Below, piece after piece: positions 1-7,916 of a DNA stretch of 30,113 nt. This DNA is from JAVBMP01 sp031552315. Its GTDB lineage: Bacteria; Desulfobacterota; Desulfovibrionia; Desulfovibrionales; Desulfovibrionaceae. The notes beneath the pieces are model-generated. The model was not told where the DNA came from, ran no database searches, and saw only the letters and a list, made by a program, of their open reading frames with translations. Within the stretch, counting starts at the first letter, position 1; each line of letters opens with the position of its first letter. The translations under genes and the position numbers were made by a program. The stretch covers positions 1-30,113 of the forward strand of contig JAVBMP010000036.1 of assembly GCA_031552315.1 (NCBI GenBank). The letters are read 5' to 3'.

Positions 1-31
1 CGCGAAAGGCGCTTTCCTTCAATAATTCCAA

Positions 32-120
32 TGGTGCCCAGGGCGGGACTTGAACCCGCACACCGCTTTCGCAGCCAGGGATTTTAAGTCCCTTGTGTCT
101 ACCTATTCCACCACCCGGGC
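32..120 (-). tRNA. tRNA-Leu (anticodon UAA)
   Basis: Read on the minus strand, an 89-nt class II tRNA can be folded. The acceptor stem is GCCCGGG with CCTGGGC, the anticodon stem is AGGGA/TCCCT around the loop CTTAAAA (anticodon UAA), there is a long variable arm as expected for leucine, a T arm with GGTTCAAGTCC, and an encoded 3' CCA at 32-34. It lies 32 bp downstream of the small minus-strand gene and could be co-transcribed with it. Confidence 0.97.
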
Positions 121-152
121 GATTTGGGTTCGGCGTGTTGCGCGGGGTGGGG

Positions 153-536
153 TTATTCGCGCAGCTGTTCTTCTATGGGGCCGGCGCAGGGAAGGGCCAG
201 GGCCGCTTCTTGCCATTTGCCGTTGCGGATGGTGTAAACAAGCAAATTGGCAAGGTTTTTTTCAACACAAAGCACCTTGCACTCTGTTGTATTTTCCAGT
301 TGCGATGCCAAGGCCTCACACACTGTGTGGAAAAGCTCTTCAGCAAAACCGGGAAAAACACATTGGGCCATAAGGCTGTCGCCTTCCGCCTCAAAGTGAA
401 TAAAATCAGCGCCTTGTATTTCAAGGATATTTTGCACGGCTTCTTTAAGCCGTGTTTCGTATTCAATTAGTTCGTGATAGCTGAGTTCCGGCGAATAAAA
501 AAAATGCCCAAAAAACTCGGTTGAATACTTGGCCAT
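153..536 (-). CDS. hypothetical protein, 127 aa
   Basis: I do not recognise this protein. The ATG at 536 is chosen because GGAGG lies 4 nt upstream; the frame runs open much further back but that extension is antisense to the sulfotransferase-like gene. The product starts MAKYSTEFFGHFF and is a small soluble protein with no signal peptide or membrane segment. It has scattered cysteines, none in a CxxC pair, and a mixed alpha/beta look. It is divergent from the sulfotransferase-like gene across a 177-bp gap and lies just upstream of tRNA-Leu. Coding status is likely from the good ribosome site and the plausible promoter, but no function can be given. Confidence 0.75.
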   Translation of the reverse strand: MAKYSTEFFGHFFYSPELSYHELIEYETRLKEAVQNILEIQGADFIHFEAEGDSLMAQCVFPGFAEELFHTVCEALASQLENTTECKVLCVEKNLANLLVYTIRNGKWQEAALALPCAGPIEEQLRE

Positions 537-564
537 AGAACCTCCATGATGCGAAGCAACGTAA

Positions 565-594
565 TTTATAGCGCAAAGAAGCCCTGCAAGTAAA
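565..594 (-). promoter_or_regulatory. probable sigma70-type promoter for the 127-aa gene
   Basis: On the minus strand TTTACT (594-589) and TATAAA (570-565) are separated by 18 bp, giving a start about 20 nt before the ATG at 536. The -10 box is close to consensus and the -35 box matches 4 of 6. The remainder of this AT-rich gap must hold the promoter of the divergent gene at 714, but I could not assign its boxes. Confidence 0.4.
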
Positions 595-713
595 GAAAAA
601 ATTGTCTGCAAAATATATTGCGGAATGTTCAAAAAGTTACAGTAAAAAAAAAATGATTGTGCAAGATAGAACTTACTTGAATCTTTTAACCCTAAGTCGA
701 GAAGGAGAAGGTT

Positions 714-2165
714 ATGGGGCATCCTACAATATATCCTACCGGTGTAACAGTTTATAATCCGGACAAATGCTGGAACGGGTACACCATTTTGCCGGCGGCC
801 GCGCAGGGCGCCTTGCTTATTGACATGAACGGCAATGAAATGCGTTTGTGGAAAGATTTGCAGGGCTTCCCCAACAAAGTGTTCCCCGGCGGGCACATTA
901 TGGGCAGCCGCGGCGTGCGCAACCCCAAATACGGCCTGCAAGACCAGGTGGACCTTGTTCAGGTGGATTTTGACGGGAATGTGGTGTGGGAATATAACAA
1001 GTCTGAATTTATAGAAGACCCGGGCGAAAAACCGCAATGGATGGCCCGCCAGCACCACGACTTCCAGCGTGAAGGCAACCCGGTGGGCTACTACGCCCCC
1101 GGCATGGAACCGCGCGTGGACGGCGGCAACACCCTGGTGCTTTGCCACAAGGACGTTCAGAACAAATACATTTCCGACAAACAGCTTGTTGACGACATTA
1201 TTTATGAAGTGAACTGGGAAGGCGACATCATTTGGGAATGGCTGTGCAGCGACCACGTTGAAGAAATGGGCTTTAATGAAGAAGCCCGCAACGCCATGTG
1301 CCGTGACCCCAACTTCCGCGGCGGCAGCCTTATAGACAACGCCCCGGCGGTTGGCGACTGGATGCACGTTAATTCCATGTCCACCCTTGGCCCCAACAAA
1401 TGGTTTGAGCAGGGCGACCAGCGCTTCCACCCGGACAACATTATAATTGACGGGCGTGAAACCAACATCATACTTATTTTGGACAAAAAAACCGGCAAAA
1501 TAGTATGGCAGCTTGGGCCGCTGTACAACACCAGCCCGGAACTGAAAAAAATGGGCTGGATAATCGGCCAGCACCACGCGCATATGATCCCGCGCGGCCT
1601 GCCCGGCGAAGGCAACATCCTTGTTTACGACAACGGCGGCTGGGGCGGTTACGGCGCGCCCAACCCGGCGTCCCCGCACGGCGTGAAAAACGCCACCAGA
1701 GACTGGTCGCGCATACTGGAAATAAACCCGGTAACCCTTGAAGTGGTATGGAAGTACACCCCCATTGAAGCCGGCTTTATCGTGCCGCTGGACGCCAACC
1801 GCTTCTACAGCCCGTTCATCAGCAGCGCCCAGCGCCTGCCCAACGGCAACACCATGATCACCGAAGGTTCTGACGGCCGCGTGTTTGAAGTAACCAAAGA
1901 TTATGAAATTGTTTGGGAATTTATTTCTCCCTACTGGGGCAAAGGCGGCCTGAACATGAACATGGTTTACCGCGCCTACCGCGCGCCGTATGACTGGGTG
2001 CCGCAACTGCCCAAGCCGAAAGAAACCCCCATAGAAAAAATAAACGTTTCCGCGTTCCGCATGCCGGGCGCGGGCAAGCTTGGCCCCATTTCCACTGTTT
2101 CAGTTGAAGGCACTTTGGGCTTTGGCGAAGATGGCGGCCACTGCGTGGGCGCTACTGAAGAATAG
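714..2165 (+). CDS. arylsulfotransferase (ASST)-like protein
   Basis: The 483-aa product resembles arylsulfate sulfotransferases, beta-propeller enzymes that move a sulfuryl group between phenolic compounds through a histidine. Visible signs are repeated blade-type strands (IWEWL, VWQLG, VWKYT, VWEFI), a DWMHVNS segment near the middle, and QHHAHMI further on, the kind of histidine-rich positions used by the family. The start ATG has GGAG 8 nt upstream. Classical enterobacterial AssT is exported and partnered by DsbL/DsbI; here there is no signal peptide, so a cytoplasmic location is inferred. It is followed by a glutaredoxin fusion 160 bp on. The real substrate is unknown, and a non-enzymatic propeller remains possible. 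Confidence 0.75.
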   Translation: MGHPTIYPTGVTVYNPDKCWNGYTILPAAAQGALLIDMNGNEMRLWKDLQGFPNKVFPGGHIMGSRGVRNPKYGLQDQVDLVQVDFDGNVVWEYNKSEFIEDPGEKPQWMARQHHDFQREGNPVGYYAPGMEPRVDGGNTLVLCHKDVQNKYISDKQLVDDIIYEVNWEGDIIWEWLCSDHVEEMGFNEEARNAMCRDPNFRGGSLIDNAPAVGDWMHVNSMSTLGPNKWFEQGDQRFHPDNIIIDGRETNIILILDKKTGKIVWQLGPLYNTSPELKKMGWIIGQHHAHMIPRGLPGEGNILVYDNGGWGGYGAPNPASPHGVKNATRDWSRILEINPVTLEVVWKYTPIEAGFIVPLDANRFYSPFISSAQRLPNGNTMITEGSDGRVFEVTKDYEIVWEFISPYWGKGGLNMNMVYRAYRAPYDWVPQLPKPKETPIEKINVSAFRMPGAGKLGPISTVSVEGTLGFGEDGGHCVGATEE

Positions 2166-2325
2166 GGGCTTGTCCCGGAAGCTTCATAAGCAAACTCCAA
2201 GAAAATCCGGCTATTCCGGCGGCTGCCCGGCCGCCGGAAGGCCCGGTGAATGTGACTGGCCTTCCGGGCTTTGTCAGTAACCTGACCGGGCTTTGTCAGT
2301 AACTTGAAGAAAAAGGTTGGGTAAA

Positions 2326-3162
2326 ATGAGCTATACATTATATACGGCCCCAAGCTGCCTGCGTTGCGCGGTTGTAAAAAGCTTTATGGCGGAACGGGGC
2401 ATTGGCTATGAAGCCTTTGATTTTAAAGCGGATAAAGATATCTTCAATACCTTTTACCGCACCAACCGCCCCCTGATTTACCGTAACCCGGAAGGGGTGG
2501 AATTTCCCATCATGGCGACCGAAGAAAACGGCGCCCTGCTTGTAAAACAGGGCAGCGGCGAAGTGGTGGCCTATCTGCTTTCCGGCCACAAGCTGGAAGC
2601 TTGCGTTACCCGCAGCGACCTGCTGCACGGCTGGATTTCCGGCCTCTATGTATCTCAGTGCCCCACAGATCAGGATGAAAATTTTATCACCCTGGTAAGC
2701 CACCTGGCAAAAAGCGGGTTGAAGGTCTATTTGCAAACAGATGGCCGCCGACCGGATCTGCTGGAAAAAGTGCTGGCTACCGGCGCTGTGACCCGTCTGG
2801 TGCTGAATATTTACGGGCCTTCGGAAATATATGAAGCCCTGTTCGGGCAGGCGCTGGAAAAGGCGGATCTGGCGAAAACGCTGGAACTGGTGAAAAAACA
2901 CCCGTCATTCCAGATGCGCCTTGTGCTCAAACCCCTGGCCCTGCCCGGCGGCCCGGCCTATCTTACGCCGGAACAGGCCGCCCTGGCCGCCAAAATGCTG
3001 GCGGAAGCCGGGGGCGACATCAAGTTGCCGTTTGTGGTATACCGCAGCGATGAAGAAGCGGAAGGCCTGACAAAGCTTGAAGATTCCGCCCTTTTCGGTT
3101 ATCGTTCAAAAATGCGTAACCACCTGGTTGCCACAGATTTGGCAAAACCGGAAAACCTGTAG
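2326..3162 (+). CDS. glutaredoxin-like domain fused to a degenerate radical-SAM-like domain
   Basis: This 278-aa protein begins like a glutaredoxin (YTLYTAPSCLRC, with a CLRC thiol pair near residues 12-15). From about residue 100 it resembles the barrel of NrdG/PflA-type radical SAM activases: a helix-strand pattern ending in VYLQTDGRRPDLLEKVL, then LVLNIYGPSEIYEALFG, which matches the D-x-K-x-P..Y..ITG region of those enzymes. The CxxxCxxC motif that holds the 4Fe-4S cluster is absent, and the expected GGEP segment is changed to SQCP. ATG at 2326 is preferred over an in-frame TTG at 2317 because AAGG lies 9 nt upstream. It probably shares a transcript with the sulfotransferase-like gene. 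The barrel assignment is by pattern only. Confidence 0.65.
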   Translation: MSYTLYTAPSCLRCAVVKSFMAERGIGYEAFDFKADKDIFNTFYRTNRPLIYRNPEGVEFPIMATEENGALLVKQGSGEVVAYLLSGHKLEACVTRSDLLHGWISGLYVSQCPTDQDENFITLVSHLAKSGLKVYLQTDGRRPDLLEKVLATGAVTRLVLNIYGPSEIYEALFGQALEKADLAKTLELVKKHPSFQMRLVLKPLALPGGPAYLTPEQAALAAKMLAEAGGDIKLPFVVYRSDEEAEGLTKLEDSALFGYRSKMRNHLVATDLAKPENL

Positions 3163-3257
3163 CAAACGCCGTAATTTTTCGTCCGCGTTCCAGCGCGCCT
3201 GCGGGCGCGGGCCGCGGGCGGGAAATTGCCCCGGCACCTGGCATGGAGGTAAAAAAA

Positions 3258-3773
3258 ATGGGCTTCAGCATTAAAAAGCATTTGCAGGAATACAACAAAC
3301 AGCACAGCAAACCGGGCAAGGAATGCACAACCTGCTCGGCGGATATTGGTTCCGGCAGCGCCTCCGGCCACGCCGAACTGATGAAAATAAAAAACATACT
3401 GCAAACGGAAACCAAAGACATACCGGAAGGGTATGACGTTTTTATTCTGGATTGCTGCGCGGAAACGGCGCAAGACCAGGTGGTGTTCGCCATTACCCGC
3501 GAATTTAACTACCGCGACAAGGCGTCTTTTGCCACCATGGACGCGGCGCGTAAAATAGAACGCATCACCCACCAGTCCCCGCACATACGCTTCAGCCTTT
3601 CCCGCAATTGCGACACGCTTACCGCGGCCATAGATGTGCCCAGCGCCAACAAAATTGAACGGGCCATTCCTTTCGCGGATGACTACACAGACATTGTCAC
3701 CCAAATTTGTGAACAATATTTGAGTATTGTGTTCCAGATAAAAGAGCTGAAGCAAACAACCTGTACCGCTTGA
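3258..3773 (+). CDS. hypothetical protein, 171 aa
   Basis: I do not recognise this protein. Start ATG 3258 is chosen because GGAGG lies 8 nt upstream; the earlier ATG at 3243 is part of that ribosome site. The product is soluble, with no signal peptide. It has a CTTC pair near residue 24 and a CC pair near residue 62, and a mixed helix-strand pattern. It follows the glutaredoxin fusion by 95 bp and is closed by a strong terminator at 3829, so it is probably the last gene of the sulfotransferase-like operon. The cysteine pairs would fit a thiol or metal role, but that is a guess. Confidence 0.75.
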   Translation: MGFSIKKHLQEYNKQHSKPGKECTTCSADIGSGSASGHAELMKIKNILQTETKDIPEGYDVFILDCCAETAQDQVVFAITREFNYRDKASFATMDAARKIERITHQSPHIRFSLSRNCDTLTAAIDVPSANKIERAIPFADDYTDIVTQICEQYLSIVFQIKELKQTTCTA

Positions 3774-3828
3774 CCGATTTAACCGGCCCGCGATCGGCAA
3801 AATTTCCCCTTTGCCGTTGCAACGGGTA

Positions 3829-3867
3829 TGGCCGTTTTCTGAAGCTCCTGCAGAAAACGGCCTTTTT
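3829..3867 (+). terminator. rho-independent terminator
   Basis: A perfect 11-bp stem (GGCCGTTTTCT at 3830-3840 with AGAAAACGGCC at 3852-3862), extendable by one pair, is followed at once by five T. It closes the gene ending at 3773. Confidence 0.9.
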
Positions 3868-3870
3868 ACG

Positions 3871-3950
3871 TGCTTGAGACTACTGCGCAACGGTCTCTAT
3901 TGGAGGCCATTGTGCAATGCCTCTATTGACTTTTCCCCCAGTCTCAAGCA
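3871..3950. repeat. nested palindromic repeat, two short palindromes inside an 11-bp inverted repeat
   Basis: TGCTTGAGACT (3871-3881) and AGTCTCAAGCA (3940-3950) are perfect inverted repeats. Between them lie two members of the window's short palindrome family: 3876-3897, centred on TGCGCA, and 3903-3923, with arms GAGGC-CATTG and CAATG-CCTC. It directly follows a terminator and precedes the UPF0280 gene. The rest of the gap to 4063 shows nothing I can assign. Confidence 0.75.
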
Positions 3951-4063
3951 TTCCTGCTGGGCGCGTGGTCAGCGTTGCGTGAAGTTTGCGCCTTCAAAAA
4001 GGCCGCTGTTTGGGCAACAAGTTGGCGGCGATTTTGGGGATAACTCTTTTTTGGTGAAGCGCC

Positions 4064-4990
4064 GTGAAAAAAAACATCCATACCAGCCCCTTCCGCACTT
4101 ACCGCCGCCCGGCTGGCGGGGCGGGGGAATTTTCCTTTCAGGTTCAAGTGGCGGAAAGCGACCTGTGGGTCACCGCCCTTGCGGAAGGCAATGCCGGTTT
4201 GCCCCAACTTATGCAGGCGGAACTGCTGCGCCTGCGCGCCGGGCTGGAAGGGTGGATTTTGCGCTGCCCGGAATTTTTGACCAGCCTTGAACCGTTGCCC
4301 ATGCCGGGCCGCGCGGCGGCAGCCAGCCCCGTGTCAGGTAGCCCCGCGGCAGCCAGCCCCGTGTCAGGTAGCCCCGCGGCAGCTAGTCCAGTGTCAGGCC
4401 GTTCAGCGGCAGCCAGCCCAGTGTCAGGCAGTTTGACGGTAGCCAGTCCAGTGTCAGCCAGTCCGGTTGAGGGCCGCCCCATGGAACTGATCCGGCGCAT
4501 GTACGCCGGTTCAGAACTTCTTGGGGTTGGCCCAATGGCCGCCGTGGCCGGCGCGGTGGCGCAGGGCATGGCAGAGGCCTTTGTGGGCCGCTCGCCCGAA
4601 TTGCTGGTGGAAAATGGCGGAGATATTTATATTTATTCCAGCAGGCCGCGCCAAATAGGCCTGCTGCCGGATCCGGAAAAGGGCGTGCTTATTGGCCTTG
4701 CCCTGCCGGCCAGCGTTTTTCCCTGTTCGGTCTGTTCTTCTTCCGCAACCATCGGCCATTCCCTAAGCTTTGGGCGTGGAGAACTGGCAACCGTGGTGGC
4801 CCGTGACGCGGCTGTGGCGGACGCGGCAGCCACGGCCTTTTGCAACCGGTTGCGCAAGGCGGGTGATATAAACCGGGTGCTGGAACAGGCCAAAAGCTTG
4901 CAAAAGCATGGCCTTACCGGCGTATTTTTGCAATGCGGCGGCAGCATGGGCCTTTGGGGCGACTTTGAACTAAGCGTCATGGGCGCGTGA
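4064..4990 (+). CDS. UPF0280 family (ApbE-like) protein with a tandem-repeat insert
   Basis: The 308-aa product matches the UPF0280 pattern: an N-terminal TYRRP...FSFQVQVAESDLWVTA segment and a core GPMAAVAGAVAQGMAEAF followed by LLVENGGDIYI. The family is related to ApbE-type FAD transferases but has no settled role. A block of five 10-residue repeats of type AAASPVSGSP fills residues about 85-134, where relatives have a short loop. The start is GTG at 4064 with only a weak ribosome site (GGTGAAG), chosen because the family's conserved N-terminus begins about ten residues later. It stands alone between the 3829 terminator and tRNA-Arg. Confidence 0.85.
   Translation: MKKNIHTSPFRTYRRPAGGAGEFSFQVQVAESDLWVTALAEGNAGLPQLMQAELLRLRAGLEGWILRCPEFLTSLEPLPMPGRAAAASPVSGSPAAASPVSGSPAAASPVSGRSAAASPVSGSLTVASPVSASPVEGRPMELIRRMYAGSELLGVGPMAAVAGAVAQGMAEAFVGRSPELLVENGGDIYIYSSRPRQIGLLPDPEKGVLIGLALPASVFPCSVCSSSATIGHSLSFGRGELATVVARDAAVADAAATAFCNRLRKAGDINRVLEQAKSLQKHGLTGVFLQCGGSMGLWGDFELSVMGA
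4316..4465 (+). repeat. 30-bp minisatellite, five units, inside UPF0280 gene
   Basis: Five head-to-tail 30-bp units run 4316-4345, 4346-4375, 4376-4405, 4406-4435 and 4436-4465. The first two are identical and later ones diverge. Each encodes a 10-residue unit, so the reading frame is kept. Confidence 0.9.
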
Positions 4991-5025
4991 AGGGCAGGGC
5001 GCAAAACGCCGCCCGGCGGCTTTGC

Positions 5026-5100
5026 CAGCGGATTTGCTGGCGGATTTACCGGCGGGCCTTGCCAGCGGATTTACCCGCGGATTTGCCTACTGGCCTTGCC
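5026..5100 (+). repeat. degenerate GC-rich short tandem repeat
   Basis: The gap between UPF0280 and tRNA-Arg holds imperfect repeats built on GCCAGCGGATTT and TACCGGCGGGCCTT variants. No reading frame or strong hairpin with a T-run was found. Confidence 0.5.
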
Positions 5101-5181
5101 GCCCGGCCCCTGTTGGCCTGTTACCGTGAAAAGACTGAATAACCCGGCCCTTGTAGAGCAGAGGGGCATAAATTATATCTG

Positions 5182-5210
5182 TTGACAGGCCAGACCTTTG
5201 TCTTTATAAA
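5182..5210 (+). promoter_or_regulatory. sigma70-type promoter of tRNA-Arg
   Basis: TTGACA (5182-5187) and TATAAA (5205-5210) are separated by exactly 17 bp. The tRNA begins 10 nt after the -10 box, so the transcript would start almost at the mature 5' end. Confidence 0.85.
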
Positions 5211-5219
5211 ATCCCTCAC

Positions 5220-5296
5220 GCGCCAGTAGCTCAGCCGGATAGAGCAACTGCCTTCTAAGCAGTAGGCCGGGGGTTCGATTCCTCCCTGGCGCGCCA
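5220..5296 (+). tRNA. tRNA-Arg (anticodon UCU)
   Basis: A 77-nt cloverleaf: acceptor GCGCCAG with CTGGCGC, D arm with AGCTCAGCCGGATAGAGC, anticodon stem ACTGC/GCAGT around the loop CTTCTAA (anticodon UCU, reading AGA), T arm with GGTTCGATTCC, and an encoded CCA. It has its own promoter and terminator. No duplicated 3' end was seen downstream, so no island attachment site is claimed. Confidence 0.97.
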
Positions 5297-5303
5297 AAAA
5301 TTC

Positions 5304-5337
5304 AAAAGGACTTGGAGTAAAATCCAAGTCCTTTTTT
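5304..5337 (+). terminator. rho-independent terminator of tRNA-Arg
   Basis: A 13-bp stem AAAAGGACTTGGA (5304-5316) with TCCAAGTCCTTTT (5323-5335), running into TTTTTTATT, placed 8 nt after the tRNA. Confidence 0.92.
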
Positions 5338-5384
5338 ATTATAGCAAGTTACGATTAAAATGAGTGAATGGATCCGGAATTGAT

Positions 5385-5414
5385 CCGCAGGGTTTGTCTT
5401 TCAAACCCTTGCGG
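5385..5414. other. strong hairpin between tRNA-Arg and the chemoreceptor
   Basis: CCGCAGGGTTTG (5385-5396) pairs with CAAACCCTTGCGG (5402-5414) with one bulged base and a 5-nt loop. It lies 80 bp past the stop of the minus-strand chemoreceptor and may protect or end that transcript, but no T-run follows on either strand. Apart from it the 5338-5493 gap looks empty. Confidence 0.45.
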
Positions 5415-5493
5415 CTATTGCTCGCCGTCAAGCGGCTACTTCAAGCGTAAACCACTCATAGAAGTCATTTTGTTCTGGGCCTGCACTCTATGC

Positions 5494-7638
5494 TTACCCG
5501 CGTTTCATGTCCTCAATCAGCGCGCTCAGGGACTGGGCCTGGCTGGCCAGGTTGCTTACGGCCTGGGCCGCCTCGCGCATGGCCAGGGCGGTTTGCTCGG
5601 CAATGCTGTTGATATGGACGACGGAGCTGTTGATTTCTTCGCAGGTGCTGGCTTGCTGTTCGCTGGCGGTGGCGATGGCCCGCACCTGGTCAGCCGTGGC
5701 GTCCACCATGGTAACGATTTCTCCCAGGGCAAAGCCGGAGCGGTTGGACTGCTCTGTGGCCGTGTCTATTAGCTGCACCGCGCGATCCACCTGCGCGGTG
5801 CTCTTGTCCACGCTGGTCTGAATGGACTTGATGGCGTTGCCAACGTCAGTGGTAGAGGTCATGGTCTTTTCAGCCAGCTTGCGCACCTCATCGGCTACAA
5901 CGGCGAAGCCGCGCCCGGCCTCACCCGCCCGGGCCGCTTCAATGGCGGCGTTCAGGGCCAGCAGGTTGGTTTGGTCGGCAATGTCGGAAATGACGCTCAT
6001 GATCTGGGAAATGCCCTGGGCCTGGGTGGTAAGACCGTTCATGTCCTCTTTGAGCATCAGGGAAACTGCCTGCACATTCTGGATGCCTTTCACCGCGTCT
6101 TGCACCACGCGCGCGCCTTCTTCCGCCCTGGCGCGGGTGTCCGCGGAGGTGTTTGACGCCTGCGAGGCGTTGCGGGCCACTTCCGCCACGGTGCAGCTCA
6201 TTTCGTTCATGGCTGTGGCGGTTTCGCTCACGCGCTGGGCCTGCTCATTCGAACCCCGTTCCGACTGCTCGACCTGGGCGGAAAGCTCCTCTGAAGCGGC
6301 CGAGATGATGTTCACAAACTCTTCCAGCTGATCCGCCGCGGCCAGCATGCCGTCACGCTTGGCCCTTTCCGCCGCCTGGCGGGCTTTTTCGGCTTCACGC
6401 ATGGCTTCCTCTGCCGTGGCGGTCTGGGCGCGGGCGTCTTCGCTCAGGGCTTCGGCCTTGCTGATATTGTCGATCAGGGAGATGATCATGTTCTTCAGGG
6501 CGGCGCTTAGTTCGCGCACTTCCCCGCCGAAGGTCTCGTCATGGATGGGGGCGTTCAGGTTGCCTCCGGCTATTTCCTGGGCCACACCGGCCAGAACGCC
6601 AAGGGGGCGCACACTGATGCGCACAACGATGAAAATCAGCAACAGGCAGAGCAGCAACGCAACCCCGCTGAAGATCATGGTCATCTGGCCGATTTGGTCC
6701 GCGCCGGCCAAAACCTCGCTTAACGGCGCGTTGACCATAAAATACCAGGTTTGGCCGGTTATGGAAAAGTGGATCGGGTAGTAGTAGAAAAAGCTCTCTT
6801 TGCCCTGATGGTCGCTAATTTCCATAAAGGGCTTGCCGTCCGCCATCGCTTTGCGCAGCCCGGCGGGATCTTTTGTAGCCGCTGTGTCGAAGATGTTTTT
6901 GCCGGTTGCATCCTCCGACCTGCTGGTGGCGACAATGGTGCCGTCCTGCGTGATGCAGGCCCCCCAGCCCGTCTGGTAAATCTTGAGGGCGGCCAGGGAT
7001 TGCATGATCTCATTCAGAGAAATGTCCACAAGCACAATGCCGCGAAAGCGGTTATCCAGCTTGATGACGGCGCTGGCTGTAGCCATTAGCACCTGCTTGC
7101 CGCCCACATTGTAGAAATAGGGGTTGGTCAGGTAGCTTCGCCCCTGCCGCTTGGGCACGGCGTAGTAGTCGCTTGTCTCCAGATCCTGAAGGGTGGTCAG
7201 TTCGTGCCCGGTCGCGCTGTAGGGGATGAAGCGCCCGTTCTTGTCCGACCCCGGCTTTCCGGCATGTTCGGCGTCTTTGCCGTCATAGGCGTTCGGCTCC
7301 CAGGCCGTTCCGGCGGCCAGAAACTCCGAGCGTCCTTCCTGCATGCCTTGCAACATGGTGATGAAGCGATCACGCACCACAGGGTCGTTCCGCTTCAGCA
7401 GGGGAACCATGCTGTCCGCAAAGGCCTGCGCTTCATCAAGGGCCATCTCGAAAAGCGCTTTGATCTCATTGCCGTATTGACCGGCCAAAAATGCCAACTC
7501 GCGTTTGGCAACCTCTTCAATGGCGCTGGAGCTTTTCGCGCGGATTTGCCAGGCCAGCGCACCCAAAGCCAAAATCAGCATAAGGCCGACGGGCAGTACT
7601 ATTTTAGCGGTCATGCGTAAATTGCGGTACCAATGCAT
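5494..7638 (-). CDS. methyl-accepting chemotaxis protein
   Basis: A 714-aa transmembrane chemoreceptor that would signal to CheA/CheW and steer the flagellar motor. Reading from the start: membrane segment about 11-31, a large periplasmic sensor about 33-310 of the double-Cache type (contains LVDISLNEIMQSL), membrane segment about 320-341, HAMP about 342-395 (RPLGVLAGVAQEIAGGNL), then a long helical signalling domain. Its hairpin tip is clear near 551-590 (IADQTNLLALNAAIEAARAG, then GFAVVADEVRKLAEKT). ATG at 7638 has GGAGG 5 nt upstream. There is no C-terminal CheR pentapeptide. It is the only long minus-strand gene in the window. The ligand cannot be told from sequence. Confidence 0.96.
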   Translation of the reverse strand: MHWYRNLRMTAKIVLPVGLMLILALGALAWQIRAKSSSAIEEVAKRELAFLAGQYGNEIKALFEMALDEAQAFADSMVPLLKRNDPVVRDRFITMLQGMQEGRSEFLAAGTAWEPNAYDGKDAEHAGKPGSDKNGRFIPYSATGHELTTLQDLETSDYYAVPKRQGRSYLTNPYFYNVGGKQVLMATASAVIKLDNRFRGIVLVDISLNEIMQSLAALKIYQTGWGACITQDGTIVATSRSEDATGKNIFDTAATKDPAGLRKAMADGKPFMEISDHQGKESFFYYYPIHFSITGQTWYFMVNAPLSEVLAGADQIGQMTMIFSGVALLLCLLLIFIVVRISVRPLGVLAGVAQEIAGGNLNAPIHDETFGGEVRELSAALKNMIISLIDNISKAEALSEDARAQTATAEEAMREAEKARQAAERAKRDGMLAAADQLEEFVNIISAASEELSAQVEQSERGSNEQAQRVSETATAMNEMSCTVAEVARNASQASNTSADTRARAEEGARVVQDAVKGIQNVQAVSLMLKEDMNGLTTQAQGISQIMSVISDIADQTNLLALNAAIEAARAGEAGRGFAVVADEVRKLAEKTMTSTTDVGNAIKSIQTSVDKSTAQVDRAVQLIDTATEQSNRSGFALGEIVTMVDATADQVRAIATASEQQASTCEEINSSVVHINSIAEQTALAMREAAQAVSNLASQAQSLSALIEDMKRG

Positions 7639-7771
7639 TGTAGCCTCCAGTTCTAGAGAATTGAAAATTTGTGCTTTTTGGAAGGAGCCGCCAAATGCAT
7701 CAACATTCGCGGTATTGAACGGCTTGAACCAGCCTTTGAGCCCCCTCCCTTGCACCCTCCTTGCCTACTGT

Positions 7772-7916
7772 GAAGCCGTTGCACAATGGCCTTTTTGCCC
7801 TTTTACTGCGTCGTGCTTCGTCCCGCGCGAAGGTCATATATGCTTTAATATACTCCCTCCGCACGGAACTCGCACTCCTTGTAAAAGAACAAAAATTCTC
7901 ATTGTGCAATGGCCTC
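7772..7916. repeat. MITE-like element, copy 1 (145 bp)
   Basis: It starts GAAGCCGTTGCACAATGGCC and ends CATTGTGCAATGGCCTC, imperfect inverted ends that extend inward as TTTTTGCCCTTTTAC opposite GTAAAAGAACAAAAA. Interior blocks (CCCGCGCGAAGGTCATATATG, CCCTCCGCACG, GCACTCCTTG) are shared with copies at 12662 and 19039. It sits between the divergent chemoreceptor and marR genes and has no transposase. Confidence 0.85.

Noticed and set aside
153..2006. A 617-codon open frame on the minus strand covering the sulfotransferase-like gene
   Set aside because: Most of it is antisense to a gene with clear protein-family pattern and a good ribosome site; the antisense part is Val/His/Phe-rich shadow sequence. 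Only the last 127 codons, which have their own ribosome site, are kept.
5220..5493. tRNA-Arg as an integration site for an island carrying the chemoreceptor
   Set aside because: No second copy of the tRNA 3' end, no integrase and no base-composition break were seen.
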